Positions 16,623-25,650 of a stretch of 64,000 nt of DNA are shown piece by piece. The notes beneath the pieces are model-generated. The model was not told where the DNA came from, did no database searches, and saw nothing but the letters and a program-made list of their open reading frames with translations. Position 1 is the stretch's first letter. Each line of letters begins with the position of its first letter. The DNA lies in the NCBI GenBank assembly GCA_910583935.1, contig CAJTZM010000005.1, forward strand, positions 1 through 64,000, in the 5' to 3' direction. This stretch comes from an uncultured Oscillospiraceae bacterium (GTDB lineage Bacteria; Bacillota; Clostridia; Oscillospirales; Ruminococcaceae). Both the position numbers and the translations under genes were made by a program.

Positions 16623-16991
16623 GTGATTCAGATGCAGACCTTGATGAAGGTAGCGGACAACACCGGCGCCAAAGAATTGATGTGCATCCGTGTGCTGGGC
16701 GGCTCCCGCAGAAGATACGCCAACATCGGCGACGTAGTAGTGGCCTCGGTGAAAAAGGCGGCTCCCGGTGGCGTAGTGAAAAAAGGCGACGTCGTGAAAG
16801 CAGTCATTGTTCGTTCTGCCAAAGGCATTCGCCGCGACGACGGAACCTATATCCGTTTTGACGAGAATGCGGCAGTTATTATTAGAGAAGATAAAAACCC
16901 AAGGGGTACGCGTATTTTTGGGCCGGTTGCGAGAGAACTGCGTGAGAAAGACTATCTCAAAATTTTAAGCCTCGCCCCAGAGGTTCTGTAA
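16623..16991 (+). CDS. rplN: 50S ribosomal protein L14
   Basis: 122 residues. It forms part of intersubunit bridges and is the target of the RsfS silencing factor in other bacteria. MIQMQTLMKVADNTGAKE is typical. GTG start (16623) with AAAGGAGG 8 nt upstream. It opens the spc part of the operon with no visible break in transcription. Confidence 0.98.
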   Translation: MIQMQTLMKVADNTGAKELMCIRVLGGSRRRYANIGDVVVASVKKAAPGGVVKKGDVVKAVIVRSAKGIRRDDGTYIRFDENAAVIIREDKNPRGTRIFGPVARELREKDYLKILSLAPEVL

Positions 16992-17008
16992 TTGGAGGTG
17001 CGCTGTAA

Positions 17009-17323
17009 GTGAATAAGGTTCACGTCAAAAAAGGCGATACAGTCATCATCCTGTCCGGTAAGGACAAGAACAAAAAGGGCAAGGTGCTGGAAGTAAGCCC
17101 CGCCGAACGGAAAGTCATTATCGAAGGCTGCAACATGGTAACCAAGCATGTAAAGCCTCGCAGAATGGGTGAGCCCGGCGGCATTGTGAAAGCAGAAGCC
17201 CCGCTGTACGCCTGCAAAGTTATGTTGGTATGTCCCAAGTGCGGCAAAGGCACCCGCCTGGCCCACAAAGTGGACGGCGATTCGAAAATGCGTATGTGCA
17301 AGCACTGCGGTGAAACGTTCTAA
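17009..17323 (+). CDS. rplX: 50S ribosomal protein L24
   Basis: 104 residues. Assembly initiator at the 5' end of 23S rRNA, with a KOW fold (KKGDTVIILSGKDKNKKGK). The C-terminus has two CxxC pairs (CPKC and CKHC), a probable zinc ribbon seen in many Firmicute L24 proteins. GTG start at 17009 after GGAGG. Confidence 0.97.
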   Translation: MNKVHVKKGDTVIILSGKDKNKKGKVLEVSPAERKVIIEGCNMVTKHVKPRRMGEPGGIVKAEAPLYACKVMLVCPKCGKGTRLAHKVDGDSKMRMCKHCGETF

Positions 17324-17338
17324 GAAGGAGGAAAAAAC

Positions 17339-17878
17339 ATGGCCAGAATGAGAGATTACTACGTAAAAGACGTAGCTCCGGCTCTGATGAAAAAATTCAG
17401 CTATAAAAGCGTCATGCAGATTCCGAAACTTGAGAAAATCGTTGTCAACGTAGGCTGCGGTGAAGCACGCGATAATCCCAAGGTGATCGACGCTATTATT
17501 TCTGATTTAGGGAAAATTACCGGCCAGAAGGCGGTACCCTGCAAGGCAAAAAAATCCGTTGCGAACTTTAAGCTTCGTGAGGGCATGACCATCGGTGCAA
17601 AGGTAACCCTGCGCGGCGAAACTATGTATGAGTTTTTGGATAGACTCTTCAACATTGCCCTGCCCCGCGTTCGTGACTTCAGAGGAATCAACCCCAATGG
17701 TTTCGATGGAAGGGGCAACTACAACATGGGGCTGCGCGAGCAGCTGCTGTTCCCGGAAATCGACTATGATAAGATTGATAAAGTGCGCGGTATGGACATC
17801 TGTTTTGTCACAACCGCCAATACAGACGAAGAGGCTCGCGAGCTGCTGGCTCTGATGGGCGCTCCGTTTGCCAAGTAA
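17339..17878 (+). CDS. rplE: 50S ribosomal protein L5
   Basis: 179 residues. It binds 5S rRNA in the central protuberance and contacts the P-site tRNA. Typical blocks are KIVVNVGCGEA and NPNGFDGRGNYNMG. AAGGAGG lies before the ATG, 15 nt behind rplX. Confidence 0.98.
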   Translation: MARMRDYYVKDVAPALMKKFSYKSVMQIPKLEKIVVNVGCGEARDNPKVIDAIISDLGKITGQKAVPCKAKKSVANFKLREGMTIGAKVTLRGETMYEFLDRLFNIALPRVRDFRGINPNGFDGRGNYNMGLREQLLFPEIDYDKIDKVRGMDICFVTTANTDEEARELLALMGAPFAK

Positions 17879-17894
17879 GAAGGAGGTTTTGTAG

Positions 17895-18080
17895 GTGGCT
17901 AAAAAATCCATGATCAACAAACAGCAGCAGACACCCAAATTCTCCACTCGAGCATATAACAGATGCAAAATCTGTGGCAGACCCCACGCCTATCTTCGCA
18001 AATTCGGTATCTGCCGTATTTGTTTCAGAGAACTGGCTTACAAAGGCCAGATCCCGGGCGTTAAAAAGGCTAGCTGGTAA
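17895..18080 (+). CDS. rpsN: 30S ribosomal protein S14, zinc-binding short type
   Basis: 61 residues, the C+ (type Z) form. Cysteines in CKICGRPH and CRICF form a four-Cys zinc site. Such short forms are usual in Firmicutes. GTG start (17895) after AAGGAGG. The longer zinc-free S14 variant is not in the window. Confidence 0.97.
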   Translation: MAKKSMINKQQQTPKFSTRAYNRCKICGRPHAYLRKFGICRICFRELAYKGQIPGVKKASW

Positions 18081-18104
18081 GCACGAGCAAAGGAGGTTGA
18101 TTAC

Positions 18105-18503
18105 ATGCACATCACCGATGCAATCGCTGATATGCTGACTCGTATCAGAAATGCGAATTCCGCAAAGCACGATACCGTTGATGTGCCCGCTTCCAACATG
18201 AAAAAGGCAATCGCTCAAATTCTGTTGGACGAAGGCTTCATCAAATCGTTTCAGATTGTTGAAGACGGCAAGCAGGGTATCATTCATATCAATTTAAAAT
18301 ACGGTCCGAATAAATCCCAGGTGATCAGCGGTCTGCGCCGGATTTCCAAACCCGGTCTGCGGATTTATGCCGACACAGAAAATATGCCAAAGGTTATGAA
18401 GGGCCTTGGCATCGCCATTCTATCCACCTCAAAGGGTGTGATGACCGATAAACAGGCCCGCAAAGAGCATGTTGGCGGTGAAGTACTGGCCTATATTTGG
18501 TAA
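18105..18503 (+). CDS. rpsH: 30S ribosomal protein S8
   Basis: 132 residues. It binds helix 21 of 16S rRNA and organises the platform. In E. coli S8 represses the spc operon by binding near rplE. The C-terminal STSKGVMTDKQARKE motif is the S8 signature. AAAGGAGG precedes the ATG. Confidence 0.98.
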   Translation: MHITDAIADMLTRIRNANSAKHDTVDVPASNMKKAIAQILLDEGFIKSFQIVEDGKQGIIHINLKYGPNKSQVISGLRRISKPGLRIYADTENMPKVMKGLGIAILSTSKGVMTDKQARKEHVGGEVLAYIW

Positions 18504-18521
18504 GCAAGGAGGTGCACTGAT

Positions 18522-19067
18522 ATGTCTCGAATTGGTAGAAAACCCATTACGGTTCCCGCCGGCGTCGATGTAAAGATTGACGGCAGCACCGTGACGGTGA
18601 AGGGCCCGAAGGGAACCCTGACCCAAACCTTTAACAAGGATATGGCAATCACACTGGAAGGCGGCGTGATCGAAGTAAAGCGCCCCACCGATGACAAAGC
18701 GCACAGAAGCTTGCACGGTTTGACCCGTACTCTGGTTTCCAATATGGTTGAAGGTTGCGCCCATGGCTTCAGCAAGGAGCTGGAGGTAAACGGCGTAGGT
18801 TACCGTGCTTCAAAGCAGGGTAAAAATCTAGTTATGGTGCTGGGCTTTTCTCATCAGGTAATCGTCCCGGAGATTGAGGGGATTACCATTGATGTTCCCG
18901 CCCCCAACAAGATTATCGTCAACGGACCCGACAAGCAGAAGGTTGGTCAGTTTGCAGCCGAAATCCGCGAGAAACGCCCGCCGGAGCCTTATAAGGGCAA
19001 GGGCATCAAGTATGCGAATGAAGTGATCATCCGCAAAGAGGGTAAGGCTGGTAAAGGCAAGAAGTAG
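18522..19067 (+). CDS. rplF: 50S ribosomal protein L6
   Basis: 181 residues, two related alpha/beta domains. It lies near the GTPase centre. SRIGRKPITVPAGVDV and the C-terminal PPEPYKGKGIKY are family signatures. Confidence 0.98.
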   Translation: MSRIGRKPITVPAGVDVKIDGSTVTVKGPKGTLTQTFNKDMAITLEGGVIEVKRPTDDKAHRSLHGLTRTLVSNMVEGCAHGFSKELEVNGVGYRASKQGKNLVMVLGFSHQVIVPEIEGITIDVPAPNKIIVNGPDKQKVGQFAAEIREKRPPEPYKGKGIKYANEVIIRKEGKAGKGKK

Positions 19068-19086
19068 TTAAAGGAGTGAGTCACAA

Positions 19087-19446
19087 ATGGTGAAAAAGCC
19101 GGATAAAAATACTGCCAGGCTGAAAAGACACGCCAGAGTCCGCAAAAAAATCAGCGGCACTGCGGCTCGTCCCCGCCTGAATGTTTTCCGCTCCACAAAG
19201 CACATCTATGCCCAACTGATTGACGATGTGGCCGGCGTGACGCTGGCTAGCGCATCCTCGATGGAAAAAGGGTTCGAGGGCTTTGGCGGAAATAAGGAAG
19301 CGGCGAAAAAGGTCGGTATGGCCATCGCCCAGAAAGCACAGGAAAAGGGTATTTCCGAAATCGTTTTTGACAGAAGCGGTTATATCTATCACGGACGCGT
19401 CAAGGAATTGGCAGAAGGCGCCCGCGAAGGCGGCCTGAAATTCTAA
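19087..19446 (+). CDS. rplR: 50S ribosomal protein L18
   Basis: 119 residues. 5S rRNA-binding protein of the central protuberance. A basic N-terminus is followed by RPRLNVFRSTKHIYAQ and the C-terminal FDRSGYIYHGRVKELA. AAGGAGTGA lies before the ATG. Confidence 0.98.
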   Translation: MVKKPDKNTARLKRHARVRKKISGTAARPRLNVFRSTKHIYAQLIDDVAGVTLASASSMEKGFEGFGGNKEAAKKVGMAIAQKAQEKGISEIVFDRSGYIYHGRVKELAEGAREGGLKF

Positions 19447-19462
19447 AGAAGGAGGAAAACAC

Positions 19463-19963
19463 ATGGCTCGAATTGACGGTTCTACTTTGGACCTGCAAGA
19501 AAAGGTCGTTGCCATTAACCGCGTATCCAAAACGGTTAAGGGCGGCCGTATCTTTAAGTTTGCCGCGTTGGTCGTTGTAGGCGACGGAAACGGCACCATC
19601 GGCTTTGGATTGGGTAAGTCCTCCGAGGTTCCGGACGCGATCCGCAAAGGAATTGAGGACGCCAAGAAAAATCTGATCCACATCTCCCTGCGGGGAACCA
19701 CCATCCCCCACGAGGTAATCGGCGCGTTCGGCGCAGGCCGCGTGCTGATGAAGCCGGCTCCCCGCGGTACAGGCGTTATCGCCGGCGGCCCGGTTCGTGC
19801 GGTAATGGAGGTTGCGGGCATTAGTGATATTCGTACCAAATGCCTGCGTTCCAACAATCCCTGCAACGTTGTAAACGCCACCATCGCTGGACTGGCGTCT
19901 TTGAAAAGTGCTGACGAGGTTGCGGCAATCCGCGGCAAATCCGTTGAGCAGATTTTGGGTTAA
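19463..19963 (+). CDS. rpsE: 30S ribosomal protein S5
   Basis: 166 residues. Decoding-fidelity protein near the mRNA entry site; changes in it give spectinomycin resistance in other bacteria. The double-stranded-RNA-binding-like N-domain has LQEKVVAINRVSKTVKGG, and the C-domain has GTGVIAGGPVRAVMEVAG. Confidence 0.98.
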   Translation: MARIDGSTLDLQEKVVAINRVSKTVKGGRIFKFAALVVVGDGNGTIGFGLGKSSEVPDAIRKGIEDAKKNLIHISLRGTTIPHEVIGAFGAGRVLMKPAPRGTGVIAGGPVRAVMEVAGISDIRTKCLRSNNPCNVVNATIAGLASLKSADEVAAIRGKSVEQILG

Positions 19964-19972
19964 GGAGGCAGC

Positions 19973-20149
19973 ATGGCTATGAAAATCAAGTTGGTTAAAA
20001 GCCTGAACGGCAGAAAAAAAGACCAGATTGCCACTGCATATGCTCTGGGGCTCAGAAAAATCGGTAATGAGACAACACAGCCTGATAACGAGGCAACCCG
20101 CGGCAAAATTGCCAAGATTTCTCACCTCGTTGAGGTAACCGAAGCGTAA
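19973..20149 (+). CDS. rpmD: 50S ribosomal protein L30
   Basis: 58 residues, reading MAMKIKLVKSLNGRKKDQ onward, with ALGLRKIGNETTQP as the family signature. It lies between rpsE and rplO, its standard place. TAAGGAGG precedes it; ATG at 19973 gives a 4-nt and ATG at 19979 a 10-nt gap, so either start is possible. Confidence 0.95.
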   Translation: MAMKIKLVKSLNGRKKDQIATAYALGLRKIGNETTQPDNEATRGKIAKISHLVEVTEA

Positions 20150-20169
20150 AACAAGGAGGTGCAAGCACT

Positions 20170-20610
20170 ATGAAACTGCACGAGCTTTCTCCGGCGCCTG
20201 GTTCCAACAAGGACGTCTTCCGTAAAGGCAGAGGTCACGGTTCCGGCAATGGTAAAACGGCGGGCAAGGGCCACAAGGGTCAAAACGCCCGTTCTGGCGG
20301 CGGCGTAAGACCTGGCTTTGAAGGCGGCCAGATGCCGCTGGCAAGACGAGTCCCCAAAAGAGGATTCAACAATATTTTTGCGACGAAGTACGCTACCATC
20401 AACGTATCGGATCTGAACCGTTTTGAGGACGGCGCAGTTGTAGACGCCAACGCAATTCTTGCCGCCGGTCTTCTGAAAAAAACGCTGGACGGCGTAAAGA
20501 TTCTTGGAAATGGCGAATTGACCAAGAAACTGACTGTGAATGCCGCAGCTTTCTCCGCGTCTGCCAAGCAGAAAATTGAGGAGGCAGGCGGGAAAGCCGA
20601 GGTGAAATAA
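20170..20610 (+). CDS. rplO: 50S ribosomal protein L15
   Basis: 146 residues. Late-assembly 50S protein with a long Gly-rich basic N-terminal tail (GRGHGSGNGKTAGKGHKGQ) that threads through 23S rRNA, then a compact C-domain. It ends 2 nt before secY. Confidence 0.98.
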   Translation: MKLHELSPAPGSNKDVFRKGRGHGSGNGKTAGKGHKGQNARSGGGVRPGFEGGQMPLARRVPKRGFNNIFATKYATINVSDLNRFEDGAVVDANAILAAGLLKKTLDGVKILGNGELTKKLTVNAAAFSASAKQKIEEAGGKAEVK

Positions 20611-20612
20611 GA

Positions 20613-21911
20613 ATGTTCGATACCATTAGAAACGCGTGGAAAATCGCGGACCTGAGAAAGAAGATTCTGTTCACTGCTTTGATTCTGCTGATCTTCCGCA
20701 TCGGAAGCGCGATTCCTGTTCCGTTTCTCGACGCCAGCGTTATGCAGACCTGGATGTCCAACGCGGGCGACGGCAACCTGCTGGGCTATATCGATGTTCT
20801 AACCGGCGGCGCGTTTTCTAACGCAACCATCTTTGCCATGTCCATCAGTCCCTACATCACCGGCTCCATCGTAATCCAGCTTTTAACCGTTGCGATTCCG
20901 GCCCTGGAGAGGATGAGCAAGGAGGGCGAGGACGGCAGGAAGAGACTCAATCGAATTACCCGGTACACCGGTATCGGCCTGGGGTTTGTTCAGGCGCTGG
21001 CTTACTGGTTCCTGTTAAAAAATCAGGGCGCTTTGATCTATACCAAGGGCTTTGCCGGCTTCTTCTCGGCGCTTGTGATCATCATGACCTTTACCGCTGG
21101 TTCGGCGCTGATTGTCTTTTTGGGCGATCAGATTGACGCCAAGGGCATCGGGAACGGCATTTCCATGATCCTGTTCGCTGGTATCCTGTCCCGCGGCGGC
21201 TCTGCTGTGTTGAAAATGTGGCAGTATTTCCAGATGGGCGCCGAATCCACCAAGTACTACTTCTATGTGCCGCTGGTTCTGATTCTGTTTTTGGTTATGA
21301 TCGTGTTTATCGTCGTCATGACCTCGGCAGAGCGGCGGATCCCGGTGCAGTATGCCAAACGAGTGGTTGGAAGAAAGATGTATGGCGGCCAGTCGACCTT
21401 TATGCCAATTAAGGTCAATATGTCCGGCGTTCTGCCGATTATCTTCGCCAGTTCTATTCTGGCGATTCCCGGAACCATCAAGGCATTTGTTCCGTTGAAT
21501 ACCGACGGCCTGCTGTATAAATTCCTGAGCATCTTCAACTACAATACCGGTTGGTATGCCATGATTTATATCATCCTGATCATCATGTTTAACTACTTCT
21601 ATGTGGCGATTCAGTATAACCCGGTGGAAATGGCCAATAATCTGCAAAAGAATAATGGTGCGATCCCCGGTATTCGTCCTGGCCGGCCGACCACCGAGTT
21701 TATCACCCGGGTCATCTCCAAAATTACCCTGGTGGGTGCTCTTTTCCTGGGTCTGGTTGCCACCCTGCCGATTTTGCTTACTGCCATCACCGGTATGAAC
21801 ATTTCGTTGGGCGGTACCTCGATCCTAATTGTTGTCGGCGTTGCCTTGGATACGGTCCGTCAGCTGGAGTCTGAAATGATGATGCGTCATTATAAGGGCT
21901 TCTTGGAATAA
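20613..21911 (+). CDS. secY: SecY preprotein translocase channel subunit
   Basis: 432 residues with ten hydrophobic segments. Central pore of the Sec translocon in the cytoplasmic membrane. Typical are the start FDTIRNAWKIADLRKKILFT, the plug/TM2 region with NATIFAMSISPYITGSI, and the cytoplasmic loop with ERRIPVQYAKR used for SecA and ribosome binding. It starts only 2 nt behind rplO, so translation is coupled. Confidence 0.98.
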   Translation: MFDTIRNAWKIADLRKKILFTALILLIFRIGSAIPVPFLDASVMQTWMSNAGDGNLLGYIDVLTGGAFSNATIFAMSISPYITGSIVIQLLTVAIPALERMSKEGEDGRKRLNRITRYTGIGLGFVQALAYWFLLKNQGALIYTKGFAGFFSALVIIMTFTAGSALIVFLGDQIDAKGIGNGISMILFAGILSRGGSAVLKMWQYFQMGAESTKYYFYVPLVLILFLVMIVFIVVMTSAERRIPVQYAKRVVGRKMYGGQSTFMPIKVNMSGVLPIIFASSILAIPGTIKAFVPLNTDGLLYKFLSIFNYNTGWYAMIYIILIIMFNYFYVAIQYNPVEMANNLQKNNGAIPGIRPGRPTTEFITRVISKITLVGALFLGLVATLPILLTAITGMNISLGGTSILIVVGVALDTVRQLESEMMMRHYKGFLE

Positions 21912-21924
21912 TGGAGGAGCAAAT

Positions 21925-22557
21925 ATGAATTTAATCCTGTTAGGCGCGCCAGGCGCGGGAAAAGGCACACAGGCCGAGGTGATTTGTGACAAGCTGAAGA
22001 TTCCGGCTATCAGCACTGGGAATATTATCCGTGAGGCACTGAAGAACGGGACCGAATTGGGACAAAAGGCCAAATCCTATATGGACGCGGGAGCCCTGGT
22101 CCCGGACGAGGTTGTTATTGCGATCATCCAAGAGCGTTTGGCGCAGGAGGACTGCAAAAACGGCTTTATCCTGGATGGCTTTCCAAGGACGGTTCCTCAG
22201 GCTGAAGCGCTGGAGGCCATGGGGATCGTCATTCATAAGGTCCTGGATATCGAGGTACCGGATGAGACGATTCAAAAGCGGCTTTCCGGCCGGCGGGTCT
22301 GCGAAGGCTGTGGGGCCAGCTATCATGTGGAATTTAAACCCTCTGCCAAAGAGAATGTGTGCGACCGGTGCGGCGGTAAGCTGGTAATACGCAAGGATGA
22401 CCAGCCGGAAACGATACGGGAACGGCTAAAAATTTATCATGAGTCTACCGAACCTCTATGCGACTACTACAAAAAGACCGGAAAGCTGGTAGTGATCAAT
22501 GGCCAGGAGGATGTGGCCGACACCAGTGCGCTGGTGCTGAAAGCGCTGGAGGCGTAA
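21925..22557 (+). CDS. adk: Adenylate kinase, zinc-lid type
   Basis: 210 residues. Makes 2 ADP from ATP and AMP. P-loop GAPGAGKGT, AMP-site DGFPRT, and LID domain with two CxxC pairs (CEGC, CDRC) that should bind zinc, as in many Gram-positive enzymes. GGAGG lies before the ATG. Its place after secY is conserved in Firmicutes. Confidence 0.98.
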   Translation: MNLILLGAPGAGKGTQAEVICDKLKIPAISTGNIIREALKNGTELGQKAKSYMDAGALVPDEVVIAIIQERLAQEDCKNGFILDGFPRTVPQAEALEAMGIVIHKVLDIEVPDETIQKRLSGRRVCEGCGASYHVEFKPSAKENVCDRCGGKLVIRKDDQPETIRERLKIYHESTEPLCDYYKKTGKLVVINGQEDVADTSALVLKALEA

Positions 22558-22562
22558 AGCGC

Positions 22563-23312
22563 ATGATTCAGCTAAAAAACAAATCAGAGCTAGAGAGGAT
22601 GAAAAAAGCCTGTCAAATTTCCTCACAGGCGCTGCAGGTGGCGGGAGAGAATATCCGGGTGGGCATGACCACCCAGGAGCTGGACCGGATCATCCACCAT
22701 TTCATCGTCAGCCAAGGGGCAAAACCCTCCTTTTTAGGCTACAATGGTTTCCCCGGAACAGCCTGTATTTCGGTAAACAACGAGGTGATTCATGGGATTC
22801 CGTCCTCCGGCCGCGTTTTGCGGGAAGGGGATATCGTCAGCGTGGACGTGGGCGCGTATATCGACGGATTCCATGGAGATAACGCCTTTACCTTCCCGGT
22901 AGGGAAAATCAGTCCCGAGGCGCAGAAGCTTTTGGAGGTAACCCAAAGGAGCCTTTATCTGGGAATTGAAGCAGCTCTGGCCGGCAGCCGGGTTGGAGAT
23001 ATCGGCGCGGCGGTGCAATCGCTGGTTGAAGAGAACGGATATGCGGTTGTCCGCCAATATGTGGGGCACGGCGTAGGCCGCGACCTGCACGAGGCCCCGG
23101 AGATCCCCAATTTTGGTCGGCCCGGACATGGGTTTCGATTGGTTCCCGGCATGACCATCGCTATCGAGCCGATGGTCAACCAAAAAGGCGAAGGGGTTCG
23201 TGTTCTGGATAATGATTGGACGGTCGTTACCAAAAGCGGAAGCTTGTCGGCCCATTTTGAGCATACCATTGCAATCACCGAGCAGGGACCGGTGGTTTTG
23301 ACGACGCCTTAA
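22563..23312 (+). CDS. map: Methionine aminopeptidase, type I
   Basis: 249 residues. Removes the initiator Met from new proteins. The five metal ligands are visible: two Asp in VDVGAYIDGFHGDN, His in GHGVGRDLHEAP, Glu in IAIEPM and Glu in AHFEHTIA. The frame is open further upstream inside adk, but the ATG at 22563, 6 nt after the adk stop, gives the family's normal MIQLKNKSELERM start. Confidence 0.97.
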   Translation: MIQLKNKSELERMKKACQISSQALQVAGENIRVGMTTQELDRIIHHFIVSQGAKPSFLGYNGFPGTACISVNNEVIHGIPSSGRVLREGDIVSVDVGAYIDGFHGDNAFTFPVGKISPEAQKLLEVTQRSLYLGIEAALAGSRVGDIGAAVQSLVEENGYAVVRQYVGHGVGRDLHEAPEIPNFGRPGHGFRLVPGMTIAIEPMVNQKGEGVRVLDNDWTVVTKSGSLSAHFEHTIAITEQGPVVLTTP

Positions 23313-23325
23313 AGGGGGTCGGGAC

Positions 23326-23592
23326 ATGGAGATCAAAAAAGGCTGTGTCGTAAAATCTGTTTCCGGCAGGGACGCTCAACGGTTTTATCTGACGGTGAAG
23401 GTGGAGAATGGATCCGTCTGGATTGCAGATGGAAAAATCCGCCCGTTGGAAAGGCCAAAACGGAAAAATCCCAAGCATTTGAAAAAAACCAATGTGCAGG
23501 TCCAAGCGGAAGATTTTGCGACAAACCATCAATTGAGACGGTTGCTGCACCCCTTTAACTACCCGAAAGAGCAGCAGGGGGAAAACGTATAA
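23326..23592 (+). CDS. KOW-domain RNA-binding protein, L14e-like
   Basis: 88 residues. The N-terminal KOW-type fold (KKGCVVKSVSGRDAQRFYL) resembles archaeal/eukaryotic L14e, followed by a basic tail with PKRKNPKHLKKTN. Such proteins occur between map and infA in many Clostridia; the role is unknown but RNA or ribosome binding is likely. GGGGGTC precedes the ATG and infA follows after 30 nt. Confidence 0.85.
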   Translation: MEIKKGCVVKSVSGRDAQRFYLTVKVENGSVWIADGKIRPLERPKRKNPKHLKKTNVQVQAEDFATNHQLRRLLHPFNYPKEQQGENV

Positions 23593-23622
23593 GCTTTGTG
23601 TGCGCCAAAGGGAGGTATTTGC

Positions 23623-23841
23623 TTGTCGAAGGAAGACGTTATTGAGATTGAAGGCATCGTCCTCGAAGCCTTGCCCAATGCGCAATTCCAGGTTGAATTG
23701 CCCAATAAGCATGTTATTTTAGCACATATTTCCGGTAAATTGCGGATGAATTTTATCCGTATCCTGCCAGGAGATAAGGTCACGGTAGAAATGTCCCCTT
23801 ATGATCTGACCAAGGGGCGCATTACGTGGCGTTCCAAATAG
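23623..23841 (+). CDS. infA: Translation initiation factor IF-1
   Basis: 72 residues, exactly the usual length. OB-fold protein that binds the 30S A site during initiation. Reads SKEDVIEIEGIVLEALPNAQ and ends near PYDLTKGRITWRSK. The start is TTG at 23623, 7 nt after GGGAGG; an upstream ATG in frame would add nine residues not found in the family. Confidence 0.97.
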   Translation: MSKEDVIEIEGIVLEALPNAQFQVELPNKHVILAHISGKLRMNFIRILPGDKVTVEMSPYDLTKGRITWRSK

Positions 23842-23875
23842 TTTTGTTTCGGAAAGGTATAAGGAGGTAGTGAAA

Positions 23876-23989
23876 ATGAAAGTCAGACCTTCCGTAAAAC
23901 CCATTTGCGAAAAGTGTAAAATCATCAAACGCAAAGGCCGCATCATGGTGATTTGTACAAATCCTAAGCACAAACAGCGCCAGGGCTAA
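23876..23989 (+). CDS. rpmJ: 50S ribosomal protein L36, zinc-binding type
   Basis: 37 residues: KVRPSVKPICEKCKIIKRK and on to TNPKHKQRQG. Three Cys and one His form the zinc site of the C+ form. AAGGAGG lies 8 nt upstream. An 83-nt, very G+C-rich spacer that can form a hairpin separates it from rpsM. Confidence 0.96.
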   Translation: MKVRPSVKPICEKCKIIKRKGRIMVICTNPKHKQRQG

Positions 23990-24072
23990 CGGCGCGAAAA
24001 ACCGTGCCTTGCCGCTGGCCGCCGCGGCCGGACCTGGCGCGGCAACTGATATAATGGAGGTGCAACAAAAGT

Positions 24073-24441
24073 ATGGCTCGTATAGCTGGTGTTGACTTGC
24101 CGAGAGAAAAACGCATTGAGATTGGACTGACCTATATTTTTGGTATCGGCCGCAGAACAGCAAGTGAAATTCTCAAGGCAACCGGCGTAAACCCTGATAT
24201 CAGAGTAAAGGATATGTCCGAAGACGATGTGTCCAAGCTGCGTGAGTACATTGACAAGCATTTGCAGGTGGAAGGCGACCTGCGTCGCGCTGTCGCTCTG
24301 GATATTAAAAGATTGACCGAAATTGGATGCTATCGCGGTCTGCGCCACAGAAGGGGGTTGCCTGTTAGAGGACAGCGCACCAAAACCAATGCGCGTACCC
24401 GCAAAGGCCCGAAGAAGACAATCGCCAACAAGAAGAAGTAA
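24073..24441 (+). CDS. rpsM: 30S ribosomal protein S13
   Basis: 122 residues. 30S head protein that contacts P-site tRNA and forms bridges to the 50S. ARIAGVDLPREKRIEIGLTY and RGLPVRGQRTKTNART are diagnostic. TGGAGGTG precedes the ATG. Confidence 0.98.
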   Translation: MARIAGVDLPREKRIEIGLTYIFGIGRRTASEILKATGVNPDIRVKDMSEDDVSKLREYIDKHLQVEGDLRRAVALDIKRLTEIGCYRGLRHRRGLPVRGQRTKTNARTRKGPKKTIANKKK

Positions 24442-24462
24442 ATTTAGGGAGGGATAACTGAG

Positions 24463-24861
24463 ATGGCAAAAGCCGTAACAAAAAAAGCCACCCGCAGACG
24501 CCGCGAGAAGAAAAACATCGAACGCGGCGCGGCTCATATCCAGTCCACCTTTAATAACACCATTGTGACCATTACCGATGTACAGGGTAATGCGCTCAGC
24601 TGGGCAAGTGCCGGCGGACTGGGCTTCAGAGGTTCCAGAAAATCGACGCCGTACGCAGCGCAGACTGCTGCGGAAACCGCTGCTAAAGCTGCGATGGAGC
24701 ATGGACTGAAAACCGTTGAAGTATATGTAAAGGGTCCCGGATCTGGGCGTGAGGCTGCAATTCGTGCATTACAGGCCGCTGGTCTGGAGGTTAGCATGAT
24801 TAAAGACGTGACCCCGATTCCCCACAACGGATGTCGCCCGCCTAAGAGAAGACGCGTCTAA
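24463..24861 (+). CDS. rpsK: 30S ribosomal protein S11
   Basis: 132 residues. Platform protein at the mRNA exit. The C-terminal signature IKDVTPIPHNGCRPPKRRRV includes the Asn-Gly that is isomerised in some bacteria. It lies between rpsM and rpsD as usual. Confidence 0.98.
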   Translation: MAKAVTKKATRRRREKKNIERGAAHIQSTFNNTIVTITDVQGNALSWASAGGLGFRGSRKSTPYAAQTAAETAAKAAMEHGLKTVEVYVKGPGSGREAAIRALQAAGLEVSMIKDVTPIPHNGCRPPKRRRV

Positions 24862-24882
24862 CCATCAAGGAGGTATAACCAT

Positions 24883-25512
24883 ATGGCAAGATATACTGGC
24901 GCTTCCTGCAGATTGTGCAGAAGAGAAGGCCAAAAGCTGTTCCTGAAGGGTGAGAGATGCTATTCCGATAAATGTGCAATCGTAACCCGTAAAGGCGCGG
25001 TTCCCGGCCAACATGGTCAGGGCCGCAAAAAAGTTTCTGAATATGGGATTCAGTTGCGCGCTAAGCAGAAAACCAAGCGTTTTTACGGCGTATCTGAAAA
25101 CCAGTTCTATCATTACTATGAAATGGCGGAGAGAAGACCCGGTATGGCCGGTGAGAACCTTCTGCGCTATTTAGAGAGCCGCCTGGACAATATTGTTTAC
25201 AGAGCCGGCTTCGCCAATTCCAGAAAAGAAGCAAGACAGCTGGTTTTGCATCGTCACTTTACCGTAAACGGCAAAAAGGTAAACATTCCCTCTTATCTTT
25301 GCAAAGCGGGTGATGTGATTGCTGTTGCTGATGCATTCAAAAACAGCGAAAAACTGAAAGCGATTGTTGAGATTAACGGCGCCCGTCCGGTTCCCATGTG
25401 GCTTGATAAAAACAGCGACCAGATGGCTGTGTCGGTTGTTCGCCTGCCCAACCGTGAGGATATTGATCTGGAGGTTGAGGAGCATCTGATCGTAGAGTTG
25501 TACTCCAAATAA
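24883..25512 (+). CDS. rpsD: 30S ribosomal protein S4, zinc-binding type
   Basis: 209 residues. Primary 16S rRNA binder and translational repressor of the alpha operon in E. coli. Four N-terminal Cys (CRLC and C-x4-C in RCYSDKCAIV) mark the zinc form; the S4 RNA-binding domain (SRLDNIVYRAGFANSRKEAR) follows. A 138-nt spacer with a CTGCC/GGCAG hairpin separates it from rpoA. Confidence 0.98.
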   Translation: MARYTGASCRLCRREGQKLFLKGERCYSDKCAIVTRKGAVPGQHGQGRKKVSEYGIQLRAKQKTKRFYGVSENQFYHYYEMAERRPGMAGENLLRYLESRLDNIVYRAGFANSRKEARQLVLHRHFTVNGKKVNIPSYLCKAGDVIAVADAFKNSEKLKAIVEINGARPVPMWLDKNSDQMAVSVVRLPNREDIDLEVEEHLIVELYSK

Positions 25513-25650
25513 GGTGGGGCTACACACTGCCGGAAGTTTTTCTGGCAGTTGGAGTACCGACTTTTGTTTGGAATGCGTGTTTTAGATAATCGGCAAGGGA
25601 ACGCGATCAACATGACAAACCCGATGTTTGTCCTATAAGGAGGGTTTACT